A DNA stretch of 21,823 nt, taken from Acidobacteriaceae bacterium (GTDB taxonomy: Bacteria; Acidobacteriota; Terriglobia; Terriglobales; Acidobacteriaceae). The DNA is taken from NCBI GenBank assembly GCA_003156235.1, contig PMGP01000357.1, positions 1-21,823 of the forward strand, given 5' to 3'. Made by a program: the position numbers and the translations under genes. How positions within the stretch are numbered: position 1 is the stretch's first letter; the number at the start of each line of letters is the position of its first letter. The notes below the pieces were generated by a model that searched no databases, was not told the origin of the DNA, and saw nothing but the letters and a program-made list of their open reading frames with translations. Below are positions 6,632-15,471 of this stretch, in pieces.

Positions 6632-8110
6632 CTATAGAGATGAAGTTATCGTCATCTTTCTGCTCGCGACCACTTGACCAGCTGAGATGGCCAAGAGCGG
6701 TAAATTGACAGCAAGACGCGCCCCGCCTTCTTTGCAATTAAAGGCAGCCACGGTTCCGCCGTGGGCGCGCGCAACTGCATCGACAAAGGCGAGACCCAGG
6801 CCGTGCCCAGTCGATTTATTCCCTTTGATCCGGCGCTCGAATAAATGCGGAAATACCTCTGGATCGAAGCCCGGCCCATCATCTTCCAACAGAAGCGAGG
6901 CAGCATTGTCCTCGACGCTCAGGCGCAGGTTCACCGTGCAGGCGGAGGGAAGGTGCTTCATTTCATTATCAAAGAGATTGGCGATCATACGATGAATCAG
7001 CGCGGCATCGGCTTCGAGGATGAGAGGACCACCGCTGTGAAGCCGGATTTGCAGGCCCTTTTCCGACATCGACGGCTCATACAGATCGATCATGACTCTC
7101 AGCAATTCGTCCAGGTCGACCGGAACACGGTTCAGCCGCAGCGCATCCGCTTTAGCCTCGGCGACGTCGAGGGACATATTCAGAAAATCGGTCAGGCGAT
7201 CCAGTTCCTCGATCGCCGAGACGATCTGCTCGGAGGGTTCGCTTTGGGGGCCGGATGAAAGCGACATTTCCAGCTTTCCGCGAATTGCCGTCAACGGGCT
7301 TCGCAAGTCATGGGCCAGTGAACCCGTAATGGTATGTAACTGATGCATCGAAATTTCGATGCGGTCGAGCATATGGTTCAACGTCAGCGCAAGGTTTCCG
7401 ACTTCATCGTTGCGCGCGGCGATGGGAACCCTGGCACTCAAATCGGTATGGCCAATTCTTGAAGCGGCTTCGGTCATCCGTTGAACGTGGCTCAACATGC
7501 GTTTGGTTGTGAAGAAAACAATACTGAAACCCAGAAAAACAAGCAGCAGCCACAGCAGCACGAATCGCAGCCAAAGACTCCTCAAAACGCGCAGTTCATC
7601 CCGTTCCGAGAGCCCCAAATAGATATAGCTTCCGTCATTGATGCGTGTTGAGGCAACGCGAAAGGGCACTCCAAAGCCCGGAACGCGCAGGTCCGATGGG
7701 CTGCCGGGAACAATCCTGTCAGCCTGGATGGCCTTTAAATTCGGTACGCCGCTTCCCGCTCCAACCCATAGCATGAGTGAGCCGTCACCGTTAGTCTGAA
7801 GGAAGAACACAGAGTCGTTTGAAGCGCCGACGGAGGGGTCCTTGTTCGGCACTTCCTTGCTTACCAACTCGGCAACCTCTCCCACCACGCGGTCGTAAAG
7901 AGCGTTCTTCGTGGTTTGCTCGGCAACATCGCCCAGCACTTCGACCTCTCCGGACAGCCATGCATCGCCGCGCCGCTGAATGTCGCTGGCGACAAACCTG
8001 TGCAGAAAGATAAAGACCAGCATGGTTCCACAGGCAAATGCCAAGGTCGCCCGCAGAGAGATGCGCCAGGCGGCGCTGCGCAGGATCGGCTTAGCGGTCT
8101 TTGAGGACAT
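6632..8110 (-). CDS. Sensor histidine kinase (HAMP, HisKA, HATPase)
   Basis: A 492-residue membrane-bound kinase. It has two membrane helices (about 19-40 and 181-202) flanking a periplasmic sensor of about 140 residues, a HAMP linker (about 202-254), a dimerisation domain with H-box SLAHDLRSPLTAI (phospho-acceptor His267), N-box NLFDNEMKH (378-386), G1 box DDGPGF (410-415) and G2 box GHGLGLA (435-441). All catalytic motifs are present. Its start overlaps the 3' end of the response-regulator gene, typical of a two-component operon. I prefer the ATG at 8110, with a GGGGT 7 nt upstream, over the in-frame GTG at 8119. It is divergent from the polyprenyl synthase/cytochrome operon, which is its obvious candidate target. 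Confidence 0.9.
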   Translation of the reverse strand: MSSKTAKPILRSAAWRISLRATLAFACGTMLVFIFLHRFVASDIQRRGDAWLSGEVEVLGDVAEQTTKNALYDRVVGEVAELVSKEVPNKDPSVGASNDSVFFLQTNGDGSLMLWVGAGSGVPNLKAIQADRIVPGSPSDLRVPGFGVPFRVASTRINDGSYIYLGLSERDELRVLRSLWLRFVLLWLLLVFLGFSIVFFTTKRMLSHVQRMTEAASRIGHTDLSARVPIAARNDEVGNLALTLNHMLDRIEISMHQLHTITGSLAHDLRSPLTAIRGKLEMSLSSGPQSEPSEQIVSAIEELDRLTDFLNMSLDVAEAKADALRLNRVPVDLDELLRVMIDLYEPSMSEKGLQIRLHSGGPLILEADAALIHRMIANLFDNEMKHLPSACTVNLRLSVEDNAASLLLEDDGPGFDPEVFPHLFERRIKGNKSTGHGLGLAFVDAVARAHGGTVAAFNCKEGGARLAVNLPLLAISAGQVVASRKMTITSSL

Positions 8111-8768
8111 AGCCCACACCCCGCAGCGTGCGAATCAGCGGCTTCTGCCCCTGGCCATCGACCTTGCCGCGCAGTCGGTAGATGTGAACATCCACAACAT
8201 TGGTGTCTGGCTGGATGCGCATGCCCCATACTTTGTCGAGAATCATTGAACGAGTTACAACCCGGCCCGCATTGCGGCAGAGATACTCCAGCAGGACAAA
8301 TTCCTGCGGCGTGAGTTGCAAGACCTGCCCGGATCGAGTCGCCTCGCGACGAAGCAGGTCCAGTTCAAGATCGAGAACTCGTAAGCGGGTCGATTCGCTT
8401 GTCGCAGGGCTATTGCGTTTCAGCAGGTTGCGCAGCCGGGCCAGCAGCTCCGCAAGCGCGAATGGCTTTGTCAGGTAATCGTCCCCGCCTTGTTCCAGGC
8501 CGCGTACCCGGTCATCGACGCTTCGCCGCGCCGAAAGAATCAGCACCGGCGCGCTGACCCCTAGCTGGCGCAGCTTGAGAATCAGAGTGATGCCGTCCTG
8601 GTCGGGCAGCCCAAGGTCGACGATCAGTATGTCGAACGGCCCTTCTATTGCGATACGCTCGGCCGTTTTGCCATCTGACGCTGCCTCCACCTGATAGCCC
8701 GCCTCCTCAAGCGATCTTTGCAGGAAGCTTTGTATGTCGATTTCGTCTTCAACAAGCAAAAGGCGCAT
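8091..8768 (-). CDS. OmpR/PhoB-family response regulator
   Basis: A 225-residue regulator with an N-terminal receiver domain: acidic pocket VEDE (6-9), phosphorylation site Asp51 in IVDLGLPDQDG, Ser79 and Lys101 in YLTKPF. A C-terminal winged-helix DNA-binding domain (about 128-223) includes LTPQEFVLLEYLCRNAGRVV and ends TLRGVGYVLKD. It is the first gene of the minus-strand operon, with the cognate kinase overlapping its end. No clear Shine-Dalgarno precedes the ATG. The two inverted repeats between it and the plus-strand operon are candidate binding sites. Confidence 0.92.
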   Translation of the reverse strand: MRLLLVEDEIDIQSFLQRSLEEAGYQVEAASDGKTAERIAIEGPFDILIVDLGLPDQDGITLILKLRQLGVSAPVLILSARRSVDDRVRGLEQGGDDYLTKPFALAELLARLRNLLKRNSPATSESTRLRVLDLELDLLRREATRSGQVLQLTPQEFVLLEYLCRNAGRVVTRSMILDKVWGMRIQPDTNVVDVHIYRLRGKVDGQGQKPLIRTLRGVGYVLKDR

Positions 8769-8961
8769 GAGGTGATATTAGTGCATTTAGATCGGCTTTT
8801 CGTGGAAAACTCCAAAAATGGATTGGAAACCGCGGGAATGCGAAAGTTGTCTAAGATGAACACATTGTCATGCTGGCGTTGGCTCACCTTCATGCAGGTT
8901 CAGTAGTCTTGGTAGTAGTTGACATTCCATTCCCCGGAGCTGAACAAATCGTCACGACGCC

Positions 8962-9003
8962 AGACGGAATTTCCTGTTTTCCAACACAGAGGAAAATCCG
9001 TCT
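8962..9003. promoter_or_regulatory. 14-bp inverted repeat in the divergent promoter region
   Basis: AGACGGAATTTCCT (8962-8975) and AGGAAAATCCGTCT (8990-9003) are inverted copies with one mismatch and a 14-bp spacer. The repeat lies in the 337-bp gap between the two-component operon and the polyprenyl-synthase operon. It could be a regulator-binding site serving both sides, or a hairpin. No T-tract follows. Confidence 0.5.
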
Positions 9004-9024
9004 CACTCATGAATTGCAATTGAG

Positions 9025-9054
9025 TTGACTGTACGGGAGAAACACCGGTGTGAT
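9025..9054 (+). promoter_or_regulatory. Candidate promoter of the polyprenyl synthase/cytochrome operon
   Basis: TTGACT (9025-9030) is followed after 18 bp by TGTGAT (9049-9054), a fair but imperfect sigma-70-type pair. The -10 lies inside the nested palindrome, so a factor bound there would compete with RNA polymerase. Confidence 0.3.
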
Positions 9055-9062
9055 TCTCCCGT
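9033..9062. promoter_or_regulatory. Nested palindrome upstream of the polyprenyl synthase operon
   Basis: ACGGGAGAA (9033-9041) and TTCTCCCGT (9054-9062) are perfect 9-bp inverted arms. Between them lies a second perfect palindrome, ACACCGGTGT (9042-9051). The element sits 43 bp before the first start codon of the operon and overlaps the candidate -10. It is a likely operator or a strong 5' leader hairpin. Confidence 0.5.
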
Positions 9063-9105
9063 TCATTCCATACGTTGAACAACAGGAGAAGAAGGGAACG
9101 AGGCG

Positions 9106-10050
9106 ATGAACGCACAGAGCGCCCGGATGAATGAATTGAACGCAATGCACCTCGCCGTTGCTTTCAGCACAGGCATACATTTGCCGCCAACGATTGACAC
9201 GCACCTGGAAGAAGCGCTGCGCCATGTGCTTGACCACCCGGGCAGCCTCATCCGCCCGCGCATGGTTTATCTGGTGGCGACAACCTATGGGCTGGAGGAG
9301 GCACCGGCGCGGGATTTAGCCGTCGCGCTCGAATATTTCCATACCGCTTCGCTCATCTTCGATGACTTGCCCTGCATGGACGATGCCACGGAACGACGCG
9401 GAGTTTCCTGTGTCCATTTTGAGTTCGGCGAGGCCGAAGCGATCCTGGCCGCGCTGGCGCTGATCAATCGCGCTTACGCGTTAAGCTGGCGAGCGATTTC
9501 AGCCGCATCAAGAGAATGTCAGACGCGCGCACCGGCATATATTGAGCAGCGCCTCGGCGTGAACGGCCTGTTGAATGGCCAGAGCCTGGATCTTCATTAC
9601 GCGGCCTTGCCGCACAACCGCGAGACGACCGAGCGGATTGCGCGGGGCAAAACCGTCTCGTTGATCCAACTCACGCTGGTTCTGCCGGCGATGCTGGGCG
9701 GCGCTTCAGATCGGGAGCTTCAACTTCTGGAGAGGATTGCTCTCTACTGGGGTCTCGCTTATCAAATGACCGATGATCTGAAGGATGTGCTCGGCAGCAA
9801 GGCGAATGCGGGAAAGACCGTTGCCCGCGACCTTCTGCTCGGCCGGCCCAACGTAGCGTCCGCGATGGGCATCCCCGGCGCTGTCGAGCGCCTTACCCGG
9901 TTCATTGATCTGGGAGACAGAACACTTGCGCGGCTTGTGCAAGCAAGGCTTGGGCTCTCGTTTCTGGAAAAACTTCGCAGCAGCCTGGAAGAGGAGTTAG
10001 TTCTAATCACAGGCAATCTTTGCGAGATGCCACTTGGAGTGCGCCCGTGA
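9106..10050 (+). CDS. Polyprenyl diphosphate synthase (GGPP/FPP synthase type)
   Basis: A 314-residue trans-isoprenyl diphosphate synthase, which condenses allylic diphosphates with IPP. Both Mg-binding motifs are present: the first Asp-rich motif in DDLPCMDD (86-93), preceded by FHTASLIF and followed by TERRG, and the second in MTDDLKDV (D223, D224, D227). The HTASLI-DDLPCMDDA context is typical of geranylgeranyl/farnesyl synthases of the CrtE/IspA group; chain length cannot be fixed by eye. It is first in a seven-gene operon and ends in a GTGA overlap with the ABC permease, so the two are translationally coupled. Genome position next to membrane cytochromes and YceI suggests a dedicated isoprenoid product rather than the housekeeping supply. 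Confidence 0.88.
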   Translation: MNAQSARMNELNAMHLAVAFSTGIHLPPTIDTHLEEALRHVLDHPGSLIRPRMVYLVATTYGLEEAPARDLAVALEYFHTASLIFDDLPCMDDATERRGVSCVHFEFGEAEAILAALALINRAYALSWRAISAASRECQTRAPAYIEQRLGVNGLLNGQSLDLHYAALPHNRETTERIARGKTVSLIQLTLVLPAMLGGASDRELQLLERIALYWGLAYQMTDDLKDVLGSKANAGKTVARDLLLGRPNVASAMGIPGAVERLTRFIDLGDRTLARLVQARLGLSFLEKLRSSLEEELVLITGNLCEMPLGVRP

Positions 10051-11159
10051 TCTTTCTCAAACTGATCGTGACCAATCTGCGTCGCCATCGCATCAGGTCT
10101 TTCATCAGCATTGCGGGCATCGCCTTCAGCGTCGCCGCCATGCTGACCGTGGTCACTGTTTTGCAAGGCGCCATCGGAATGTTTTCCGGCATCTTGTCGA
10201 GCGACAGCGAGATCATCGTCTTCGAGCGCAACGTCTCCGATCTCTTTTTCAGCAATGTTCCGGAAGCGGCGCTGGAGGAGATTTCGCAATGGCCCACGGT
10301 GGCTCATGCGGATCCGGTGCTCTTCGGCATTGTCTCCAGCGCTGATCACCCGATCATTACCTGCTTTGGCGTGACTGCCGATGACGCGCGCATCCGCAAG
10401 GCTGCCTGGACTGCCGGCGACAAACTCACCTTCGCGCAGCACTCCGACGATGTGGTTCTCGGCGAGCGAGCCGCGGAGTTCCTCGATGCAAAACTCGGCG
10501 ACCATGTGCCGATCGGTCACGGAGTCTTCCACGTCATCGGAATTTTGAAGACAGCCAATGGCTTTGAAGATGGAGGCGTCTTTATGCCGCTCAGCTCCGC
10601 GCAGATTTTCTTTCACAAAGAAGGGAACTCCTCAGTGATCACCATCAAATTGCGCAACAAGGACGACACGGCGCTGTTCAAGAACACGGTCAAGGCGAGA
10701 TTTCCCACCTTGATTGGCCTTGAAGACGCGGAGTTCACGCGCTCCTATTCGCAGTTTAGAATTCTCAAGGCAACGGCCTGGGCGGTGGGCGGATGCGGCC
10801 TTTTGCTGGGCGGATTCGGCGTTGCCAACACGATGATTATGTCAGTGTTTACGCGGATTCGCGAGATCGCCATCCTGCGTGTTTGCGGCTTCTCTAATAC
10901 GCAGATTGCCGCGATGATCTTAGGCGAGTCAGCTGTGATTACTCTCTTAGGAGCGATGCTGGGGCTGTTGATCGGAGGCTGCCTGCTCTATGCGCTCAAG
11001 CTGGTTCCCGCACTTCACGGATATATTGACGCGACGTTTCAACCTGTCGTATCGCTCATCGTGATTCTGATGGCATTGATCACCGGCCTGGCTGGCGCAC
11101 TCTATCCAGCAGCTTATGCGATGCGTGTTCGAGCGGTGGAGGCGCTGCGCTTCGAATGA
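10047..11159 (+). CDS. FtsX/MacB-family ABC transporter permease
   Basis: A 370-residue permease with the MacB/LolC/FtsX architecture: one N-terminal membrane helix (about 17-40, within SFISIAGIAFSVAAMLTVVT), a large extracytoplasmic domain, then three C-terminal helices forming the FtsX core (about 240-365). The GTG at 10047 overlaps the stop of the synthase (GTGA) and begins VIFLKLIVTNLRRHRIRS, the usual N-terminus for this family, so I prefer it to an upstream in-frame ATG. Such permeases are mechanotransmitters acting on lipoproteins, peptides or envelope substrates rather than classic importers. The partner ATPase overlaps the 3' end by ATGA. Confidence 0.87.
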   Translation: MIFLKLIVTNLRRHRIRSFISIAGIAFSVAAMLTVVTVLQGAIGMFSGILSSDSEIIVFERNVSDLFFSNVPEAALEEISQWPTVAHADPVLFGIVSSADHPIITCFGVTADDARIRKAAWTAGDKLTFAQHSDDVVLGERAAEFLDAKLGDHVPIGHGVFHVIGILKTANGFEDGGVFMPLSSAQIFFHKEGNSSVITIKLRNKDDTALFKNTVKARFPTLIGLEDAEFTRSYSQFRILKATAWAVGGCGLLLGGFGVANTMIMSVFTRIREIAILRVCGFSNTQIAAMILGESAVITLLGAMLGLLIGGCLLYALKLVPALHGYIDATFQPVVSLIVILMALITGLAGALYPAAYAMRVRAVEALRFE

Positions 11160-11854
11160 ATCTATCTAGATTGCAAACGAGAAACGAACATCGCGTCGTC
11201 CTTCGCGCTGAAGGCGTATGGAAGAGCTATGACGATGGCGCGATTGCGGTTCTGAAGGGGGTCGACTTCGAGGCCTTCGAGGGCCAGACGATTGCACTTT
11301 GTGGGCCGTCGGGCTGCGGAAAGAGCACACTGCTGCACTTGTTTGGCGGACTGGATGCTCCCGACTGCGGCCAGGTATCGGTCAACGGCGTCGAGGTCAA
11401 CCGCCACTGCAACCTGCTGCGCCTCCTTCGCCACGAAGTCGGCTTTGTCTTTCAACTCCACAACCTGATTCCCGATCTAACGTTGGAAGAAAATTGCCTC
11501 ATCCCGACGATGGCCGCCGGCATGGATCGGCGCACCGCACAGGCTAGACTGCACCAGCTTGCGGAGAGCACGGGCCTGACTCATCGGCTTGGCCAGCGCA
11601 TCCAGAAATTATCCGGCGGCGAGCGCCAGCGTACCGCACTCTGCCGCGCACTGATGAACAGGCCAAAGATTCTGCTGGCCGACGAGCCAACCGGCTCACT
11701 CGATGAACAGACGAGCGGCTCGGTCTTCGCGTTGCTGTTGGAGATTGTAGCCACAGAGGGCGTGACCCTGGTGATGGCCACGCATGATCGCAGCCTTGCC
11801 GCGCGCTGCGACCGGCAGCTAGAAATGCACGATGGGAGAATTGATGAGATCTGA
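11156..11854 (+). CDS. ABC transporter ATP-binding protein (LolD/MacB type)
   Basis: A 232-residue nucleotide-binding subunit with all canonical motifs: Walker A GPSGCGKST (50-58), Q-loop Gln100 in FVFQLHNLIPDLT, signature LSGGE (152-156), Walker B ILLADEP (172-178) and the switch His in MATHD. The LxxLTxxEN pattern after the Q-loop is typical of the LolD/MacB/FtsE subfamily that pairs with FtsX-type permeases. It overlaps the permease gene (ATGA), with which it forms the transporter, and its own end overlaps the next gene by 11 bp. Confidence 0.92.
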   Translation: MNLSRLQTRNEHRVVLRAEGVWKSYDDGAIAVLKGVDFEAFEGQTIALCGPSGCGKSTLLHLFGGLDAPDCGQVSVNGVEVNRHCNLLRLLRHEVGFVFQLHNLIPDLTLEENCLIPTMAAGMDRRTAQARLHQLAESTGLTHRLGQRIQKLSGGERQRTALCRALMNRPKILLADEPTGSLDEQTSGSVFALLLEIVATEGVTLVMATHDRSLAARCDRQLEMHDGRIDEI

Positions 11855-13157
11855 CGCGCTGACATTGCCGAGCAATGCTCCGAGGCCAGTCGTCAGCGCC
11901 GCGGCGCACGCCTTGTTCTGGCTTGTCTTTGCCAATGCCATCGGTGTGTTGATCGCAATTCTGCTGCTCTTTCCCGCGCTCAATCGATTGCTGGGCGAAT
12001 GGACATATGGCCGCTGGATCATGGTGCATTTGAATCTGGAACTATATGGCTGGATGAGTCTGCCCATGGTCGGCTTCCTCTTCAAGGTCTACGGCGCGGA
12101 CCGCGGGCCGCTTGCGCTGTGGTGCAGGCCGGTGTTGTGGGTGTGGTCCGCGGCACTCGCTGTGGGCGCGTACTCCTGGCTCACCGGCCATTCCAGCGGC
12201 AAGCTCTTTCTCGATTGGTCCGGCTACGCGCGCGTTCTATTTCCGCTGGCGATGCTTGCTCTCTGGCTGCTGCTTGCGGTTGCGTTTGTCCGTGAATGGA
12301 AGGCCGCAACTATTTATGCGCGCGGTGCAAAGGCTGCCGGACTTCTGCTTCTGCTGATTGTTCCCTTCATCCTGTTTTTCGCATCCAGTCCGAATTACTA
12401 CCCTGCCATCAATCCCGACACGGGCGGTCCTACCGGCGCCAGCCAGCTTGAATCCTCGTTGATCATTGTTGCAATTCTTCTCATGCTTCCGTTTGGACTT
12501 GCGCGCCGCAAAGCGGAGCGATCCAAAGCAATCGCGATTTCCTGGGCTATCATGGTCGCGGAGTTTCTTCTCTGTTTTGTTCTGGGCCGCGCCGACATCA
12601 GCCATCATCGCCCCGCGCAATTCCTTTCGCTCGGCAGCCTTCTCATTTGGATTCCGCTCACGCCCGCTTATTATGCGGCTTTCAACTGGAATGCGAATAC
12701 GCGCCGCTGGCGCATTGCCTTCTTGTGCTGGTGGGCGGCTCTGGTGCTTTCAGGCTGGGTTCTTTTTCTCCCGGGCATTCTCGATCACTTTAAATTCACT
12801 GACGGTCTTGTCGGCCACTCGCTTCTGGCCATGGCCGGATTTACATCCAGCCTGTTGATTTTCGTCCTTGTCCAACTGCTCGGTGAGGACGGCTGGATCT
12901 TCAATCGTACACGCTCATTCTACGGATGGAATGTCGCCGTTCTTGGCTACGTTATGCTGATGACGGCGGCCGGATGGCGTGAAGGCTTTGATCCCACGTT
13001 CACGATCCTCCCCGGTGTTGCGCGCCACGTGATCTACATTCTTCGCCTTGTCGTTGGAGGCGTAATGCTGGCTGCATCCCTTGACTGGCTCATCGATGCG
13101 GCAACACTGCTTCGTGAATCCTCTGTTGTTCACGCCACCCAGGAGGCGACTTCATGA
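11844..13157 (+). CDS. Haem-copper oxidase subunit I-like 12-helix membrane protein
   Basis: A 437-residue integral membrane protein with about 12 predicted helices, as in haem-copper oxidase (CcoN/NorB-type) subunit I. Helix 2 carries GRWIMVHLNLELYGW, matching the low-spin haem His region (His62). Helix 10 carries TDGLVGHSLLAMAGF (His325), aligned to the CcoN HxH pair, but the second His is Leu. A His pair at 254-255 (ISHH) follows helix 7, yet no His is present in helix 6, where a CuB ligand is expected. It may therefore bind some haem but probably not a normal binuclear centre. I chose ATG 11844 because GGGAG lies 5 nt upstream; ATG 11832 is also in frame. It overlaps both neighbours. An inactive quinol/cytochrome b-like role is possible. 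Confidence 0.7.
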   Translation: MRSDALTLPSNAPRPVVSAAAHALFWLVFANAIGVLIAILLLFPALNRLLGEWTYGRWIMVHLNLELYGWMSLPMVGFLFKVYGADRGPLALWCRPVLWVWSAALAVGAYSWLTGHSSGKLFLDWSGYARVLFPLAMLALWLLLAVAFVREWKAATIYARGAKAAGLLLLLIVPFILFFASSPNYYPAINPDTGGPTGASQLESSLIIVAILLMLPFGLARRKAERSKAIAISWAIMVAEFLLCFVLGRADISHHRPAQFLSLGSLLIWIPLTPAYYAAFNWNANTRRWRIAFLCWWAALVLSGWVLFLPGILDHFKFTDGLVGHSLLAMAGFTSSLLIFVLVQLLGEDGWIFNRTRSFYGWNVAVLGYVMLMTAAGWREGFDPTFTILPGVARHVIYILRLVVGGVMLAASLDWLIDAATLLRESSVVHATQEATS

Positions 13158-13564
13158 ATCGTCCCATCCTCATTGGCTATCAGTTACTGATCGGCCTCTC
13201 CGACACCATGACCGGCGCGCTGCTGATGATCGCGCCGGAGTTCACGCTCGGAATGATGCGTTTGCACACGCCAAACAGTGCATTGGTTTATCTGTCCTTC
13301 ATTGGCGCCTTTGTTCTCTCCGTTGGTTTGGCCTGCCTCTATGGCGCCTGTCTGATGATTCGCCGGGGAAGCCCATGCAAGCTGGAAGTTGTCTGGCTGC
13401 TGACAGCCATCATTCGCGCCAGCGTTGCCATCTTCGTCATCACGCAGATTCTGACGCACACGCTGGAGGCGGGCTGGCTCACAGTCGCCATCACCGACAG
13501 CTCATGCGTTCTGATTCAGGCAATTGGTCTTCGCAGAGGCTGGCTGGCCCATGTTGCGCGATGA
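13154..13564 (+). CDS. Small four-helix membrane protein, unknown function
   Basis: A 136-residue protein with four hydrophobic segments (about 7-28, 43-66, 79-100 and 104-124) and no obvious metal-binding or catalytic residues. I do not recognise its family. It starts in an ATGA overlap with the oxidase-like gene and ends inside the start of the cytochrome fusion gene, so it is almost certainly translated with them and may be an accessory subunit of the same membrane complex. Confidence 0.8.
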   Translation: MNRPILIGYQLLIGLSDTMTGALLMIAPEFTLGMMRLHTPNSALVYLSFIGAFVLSVGLACLYGACLMIRRGSPCKLEVVWLLTAIIRASVAIFVITQILTHTLEAGWLTVAITDSSCVLIQAIGLRRGWLAHVAR

Positions 13565-15443
13565 CGGACGTGTCTCTGGATGGCAAGGCGTCAGCCTTGT
13601 CGCGATTACTTATGTCTACTTCCTGATCTTCGCGCAGTTCGCTTTTCTCAAGCGGCTGGCAAGCCTTGGAGTGGCTGGCTCGCACCTGACTGCCGTGATG
13701 GCCGCAATGGCAGTCGGCGGAATTCTCTTCAGCTTGCTGACGCCGCGCCTGAGCATTTGGCCATCGCCGTCCCTGCGACTTCGCATCGGGCTCTGTGTTT
13801 CAGCATCAGCCGCATTTCTTTCGCTTCTTCCCATCGGCCCTGTCGCGTGCATCGTTCTGTCGTTCCTGATTGGCGCAGGGCTGGGTCTGCTTACCGTCAC
13901 GCTGGTCACGCATCTGCGTTGCTGGATGGGCAATCGCAATCCGCTCCTGCTTGCCGGCCTGGGCACCGGCGTCGGCTATTTGGTTTGCAATATTCCCGCA
14001 TTCTTCAATGCATCCGCCGAGGTGCAAGCTACTACGGCAGGTCTGTTGTGCCTTGCAGGAGTCGGCGTAACCTTTTTGCCGATGCAACCGCAGCCGGAAG
14101 AGACGCCCGCAACTCCGCAAACCAACTATTCATTCCTTTGTGTACTCGCTTGCTTCACGGCGCTTGTCTGGCTGGACTCTGCCGCTTTCTTCATCATTCA
14201 GAAAACTCCAGAGTTGAAGGCTGGTACATGGGAGGGGTCGATGCACCTCTCTGCAAACGGAGCGCTTCATCTTCTGGCGGCGCTGGCAAGCGTATGGCTT
14301 CTTCGCCGTCGAGGTCTCATGTTTGTCCTCTCTGCTTCATTTCTTGCGCTGGGCGTCGCGTGTTTGCTGCTGCTTGATCCGCATCGAATTGCTTTGGCCT
14401 CCATTTTCTATCCCATTGGAGTCTCGCTGTACTCGGTCGCACTGGTCGCCTATCCCGCTCTGCTTGCCCCGGTCACTTCCGCGGCAGAACGCGGACGTCA
14501 AGCTGGGTGGCTCTACGCCATCGCCGGCTGGTCTGGCTCTGCGATGGGCATCGGCATGGGCCAGCACCTCGGTTCCATTCCACCGCTGTTTGTGCTGGCG
14601 TCAGGAGCCGTCATCCTGCTGTCCTGGCCACACAGCATTGTTCAGCAGCACAAACGCGAAGTTACTTTGACTCTGGCGATGCTTCTGACTGCCTTTGGAC
14701 TGAATTGCATTCTGACGGCCAACGACAGCCCTTTGCAACTCACTCCAGTCGAGAGAGGCAGGCAAGTTTATATCTCCGAAGGCTGCATCAACTGTCACAC
14801 CCAATATATCCGTCCGAATTCGCCGGATATTCTAATGTGGGGACTGCCTGAGCCTCTTCAAGCACTCCGCCATGAGCGTCCGCCGCTGATCGGCAATCGC
14901 CGTCAAGGTCCCGATCTCTCCCAGGTTGGCGGACGCCGTTCGCCGCTGTGGCTCAAGCTTCATTTTTACAATCCGCCCGAGGTAAGCGGCGCATCCATCA
15001 TGCCATCCTATGCCTTTCTTTTCCGCGACCAGCGCGGCGATGATCTGGTGAGTTACCTCGAAAGCCTGCATGGAAGCGGGTTGCCTCAACATCGGTCAGA
15101 GGAGGAGAACTGGCATCCATCTCCCTCAGCAGTGGCATCTGCGAATGACCGTGATGGCGAGAGGCTCTTTCATCGCTCCTGCGCCACCTGTCACGATGCA
15201 AACGGTGAAACGCGCTGGGCAGATCACTTCAAGCGGCTTCCCCCCGATCTTACTGTTGGACCTTACCTTCATCTCTCGCTTGCGGAAGATCTTGCACAGC
15301 GACGAAATCGCATAGCGCGGATTGTCAAATTCGGCGTCCACGGAACAGATATGCCCGGACACGAATACTTGCCGGACAACGAAATTGCGTCTATCTCTCT
15401 ATGGTTGTCTCAGCAGATCAGACAACCGAACCATAACCCTTAA
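13551..15443 (+). CDS. Transporter-like membrane domain fused to CcoO-like and second cytochrome c
   Basis: A 630-residue three-part protein. Residues about 12-375 hold some twelve membrane helices resembling an MFS-like fold, with a 13th helix near 370-390. Then comes a cytochrome c domain close to CcoO/FixO of cbb3 oxidases: CINCHTQYIRP (haem motif 412-416), RQGPDLSQVGGRR, and SIMPSYAFLF with a likely Met ligand at 484. A second class I-like cytochrome c follows, with CATCH (544-548) and GTDMPGHEYLP (Met601). Both haem domains should face the periplasm. The ATG at 13551 overlaps the previous gene by 14 bp; an in-frame TTG at 13524 is the alternative. CcoO normally has a single membrane anchor, so this fusion is odd. 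It likely passes electrons to or from the oxidase-like neighbour. Confidence 0.8.
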   Translation: MLRDDGRVSGWQGVSLVAITYVYFLIFAQFAFLKRLASLGVAGSHLTAVMAAMAVGGILFSLLTPRLSIWPSPSLRLRIGLCVSASAAFLSLLPIGPVACIVLSFLIGAGLGLLTVTLVTHLRCWMGNRNPLLLAGLGTGVGYLVCNIPAFFNASAEVQATTAGLLCLAGVGVTFLPMQPQPEETPATPQTNYSFLCVLACFTALVWLDSAAFFIIQKTPELKAGTWEGSMHLSANGALHLLAALASVWLLRRRGLMFVLSASFLALGVACLLLLDPHRIALASIFYPIGVSLYSVALVAYPALLAPVTSAAERGRQAGWLYAIAGWSGSAMGIGMGQHLGSIPPLFVLASGAVILLSWPHSIVQQHKREVTLTLAMLLTAFGLNCILTANDSPLQLTPVERGRQVYISEGCINCHTQYIRPNSPDILMWGLPEPLQALRHERPPLIGNRRQGPDLSQVGGRRSPLWLKLHFYNPPEVSGASIMPSYAFLFRDQRGDDLVSYLESLHGSGLPQHRSEEENWHPSPSAVASANDRDGERLFHRSCATCHDANGETRWADHFKRLPPDLTVGPYLHLSLAEDLAQRRNRIARIVKFGVHGTDMPGHEYLPDNEIASISLWLSQQIRQPNHNP

Positions 15444-15471
15444 GTTCACCATCCCCAAAAGGAGACAAAAC

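Noticed and set aside
9762..10616. Long minus-strand open frame (284 codons) opposite the synthase and permease
   Set aside because: It is antisense to two genes with strong motifs and has no recognisable protein features.
13580..14377. 265-codon plus-strand frame inside the cytochrome fusion gene
   Set aside because: It is an out-of-frame shadow, Arg-rich and lacking any motif, while the main frame has clear membrane helices.
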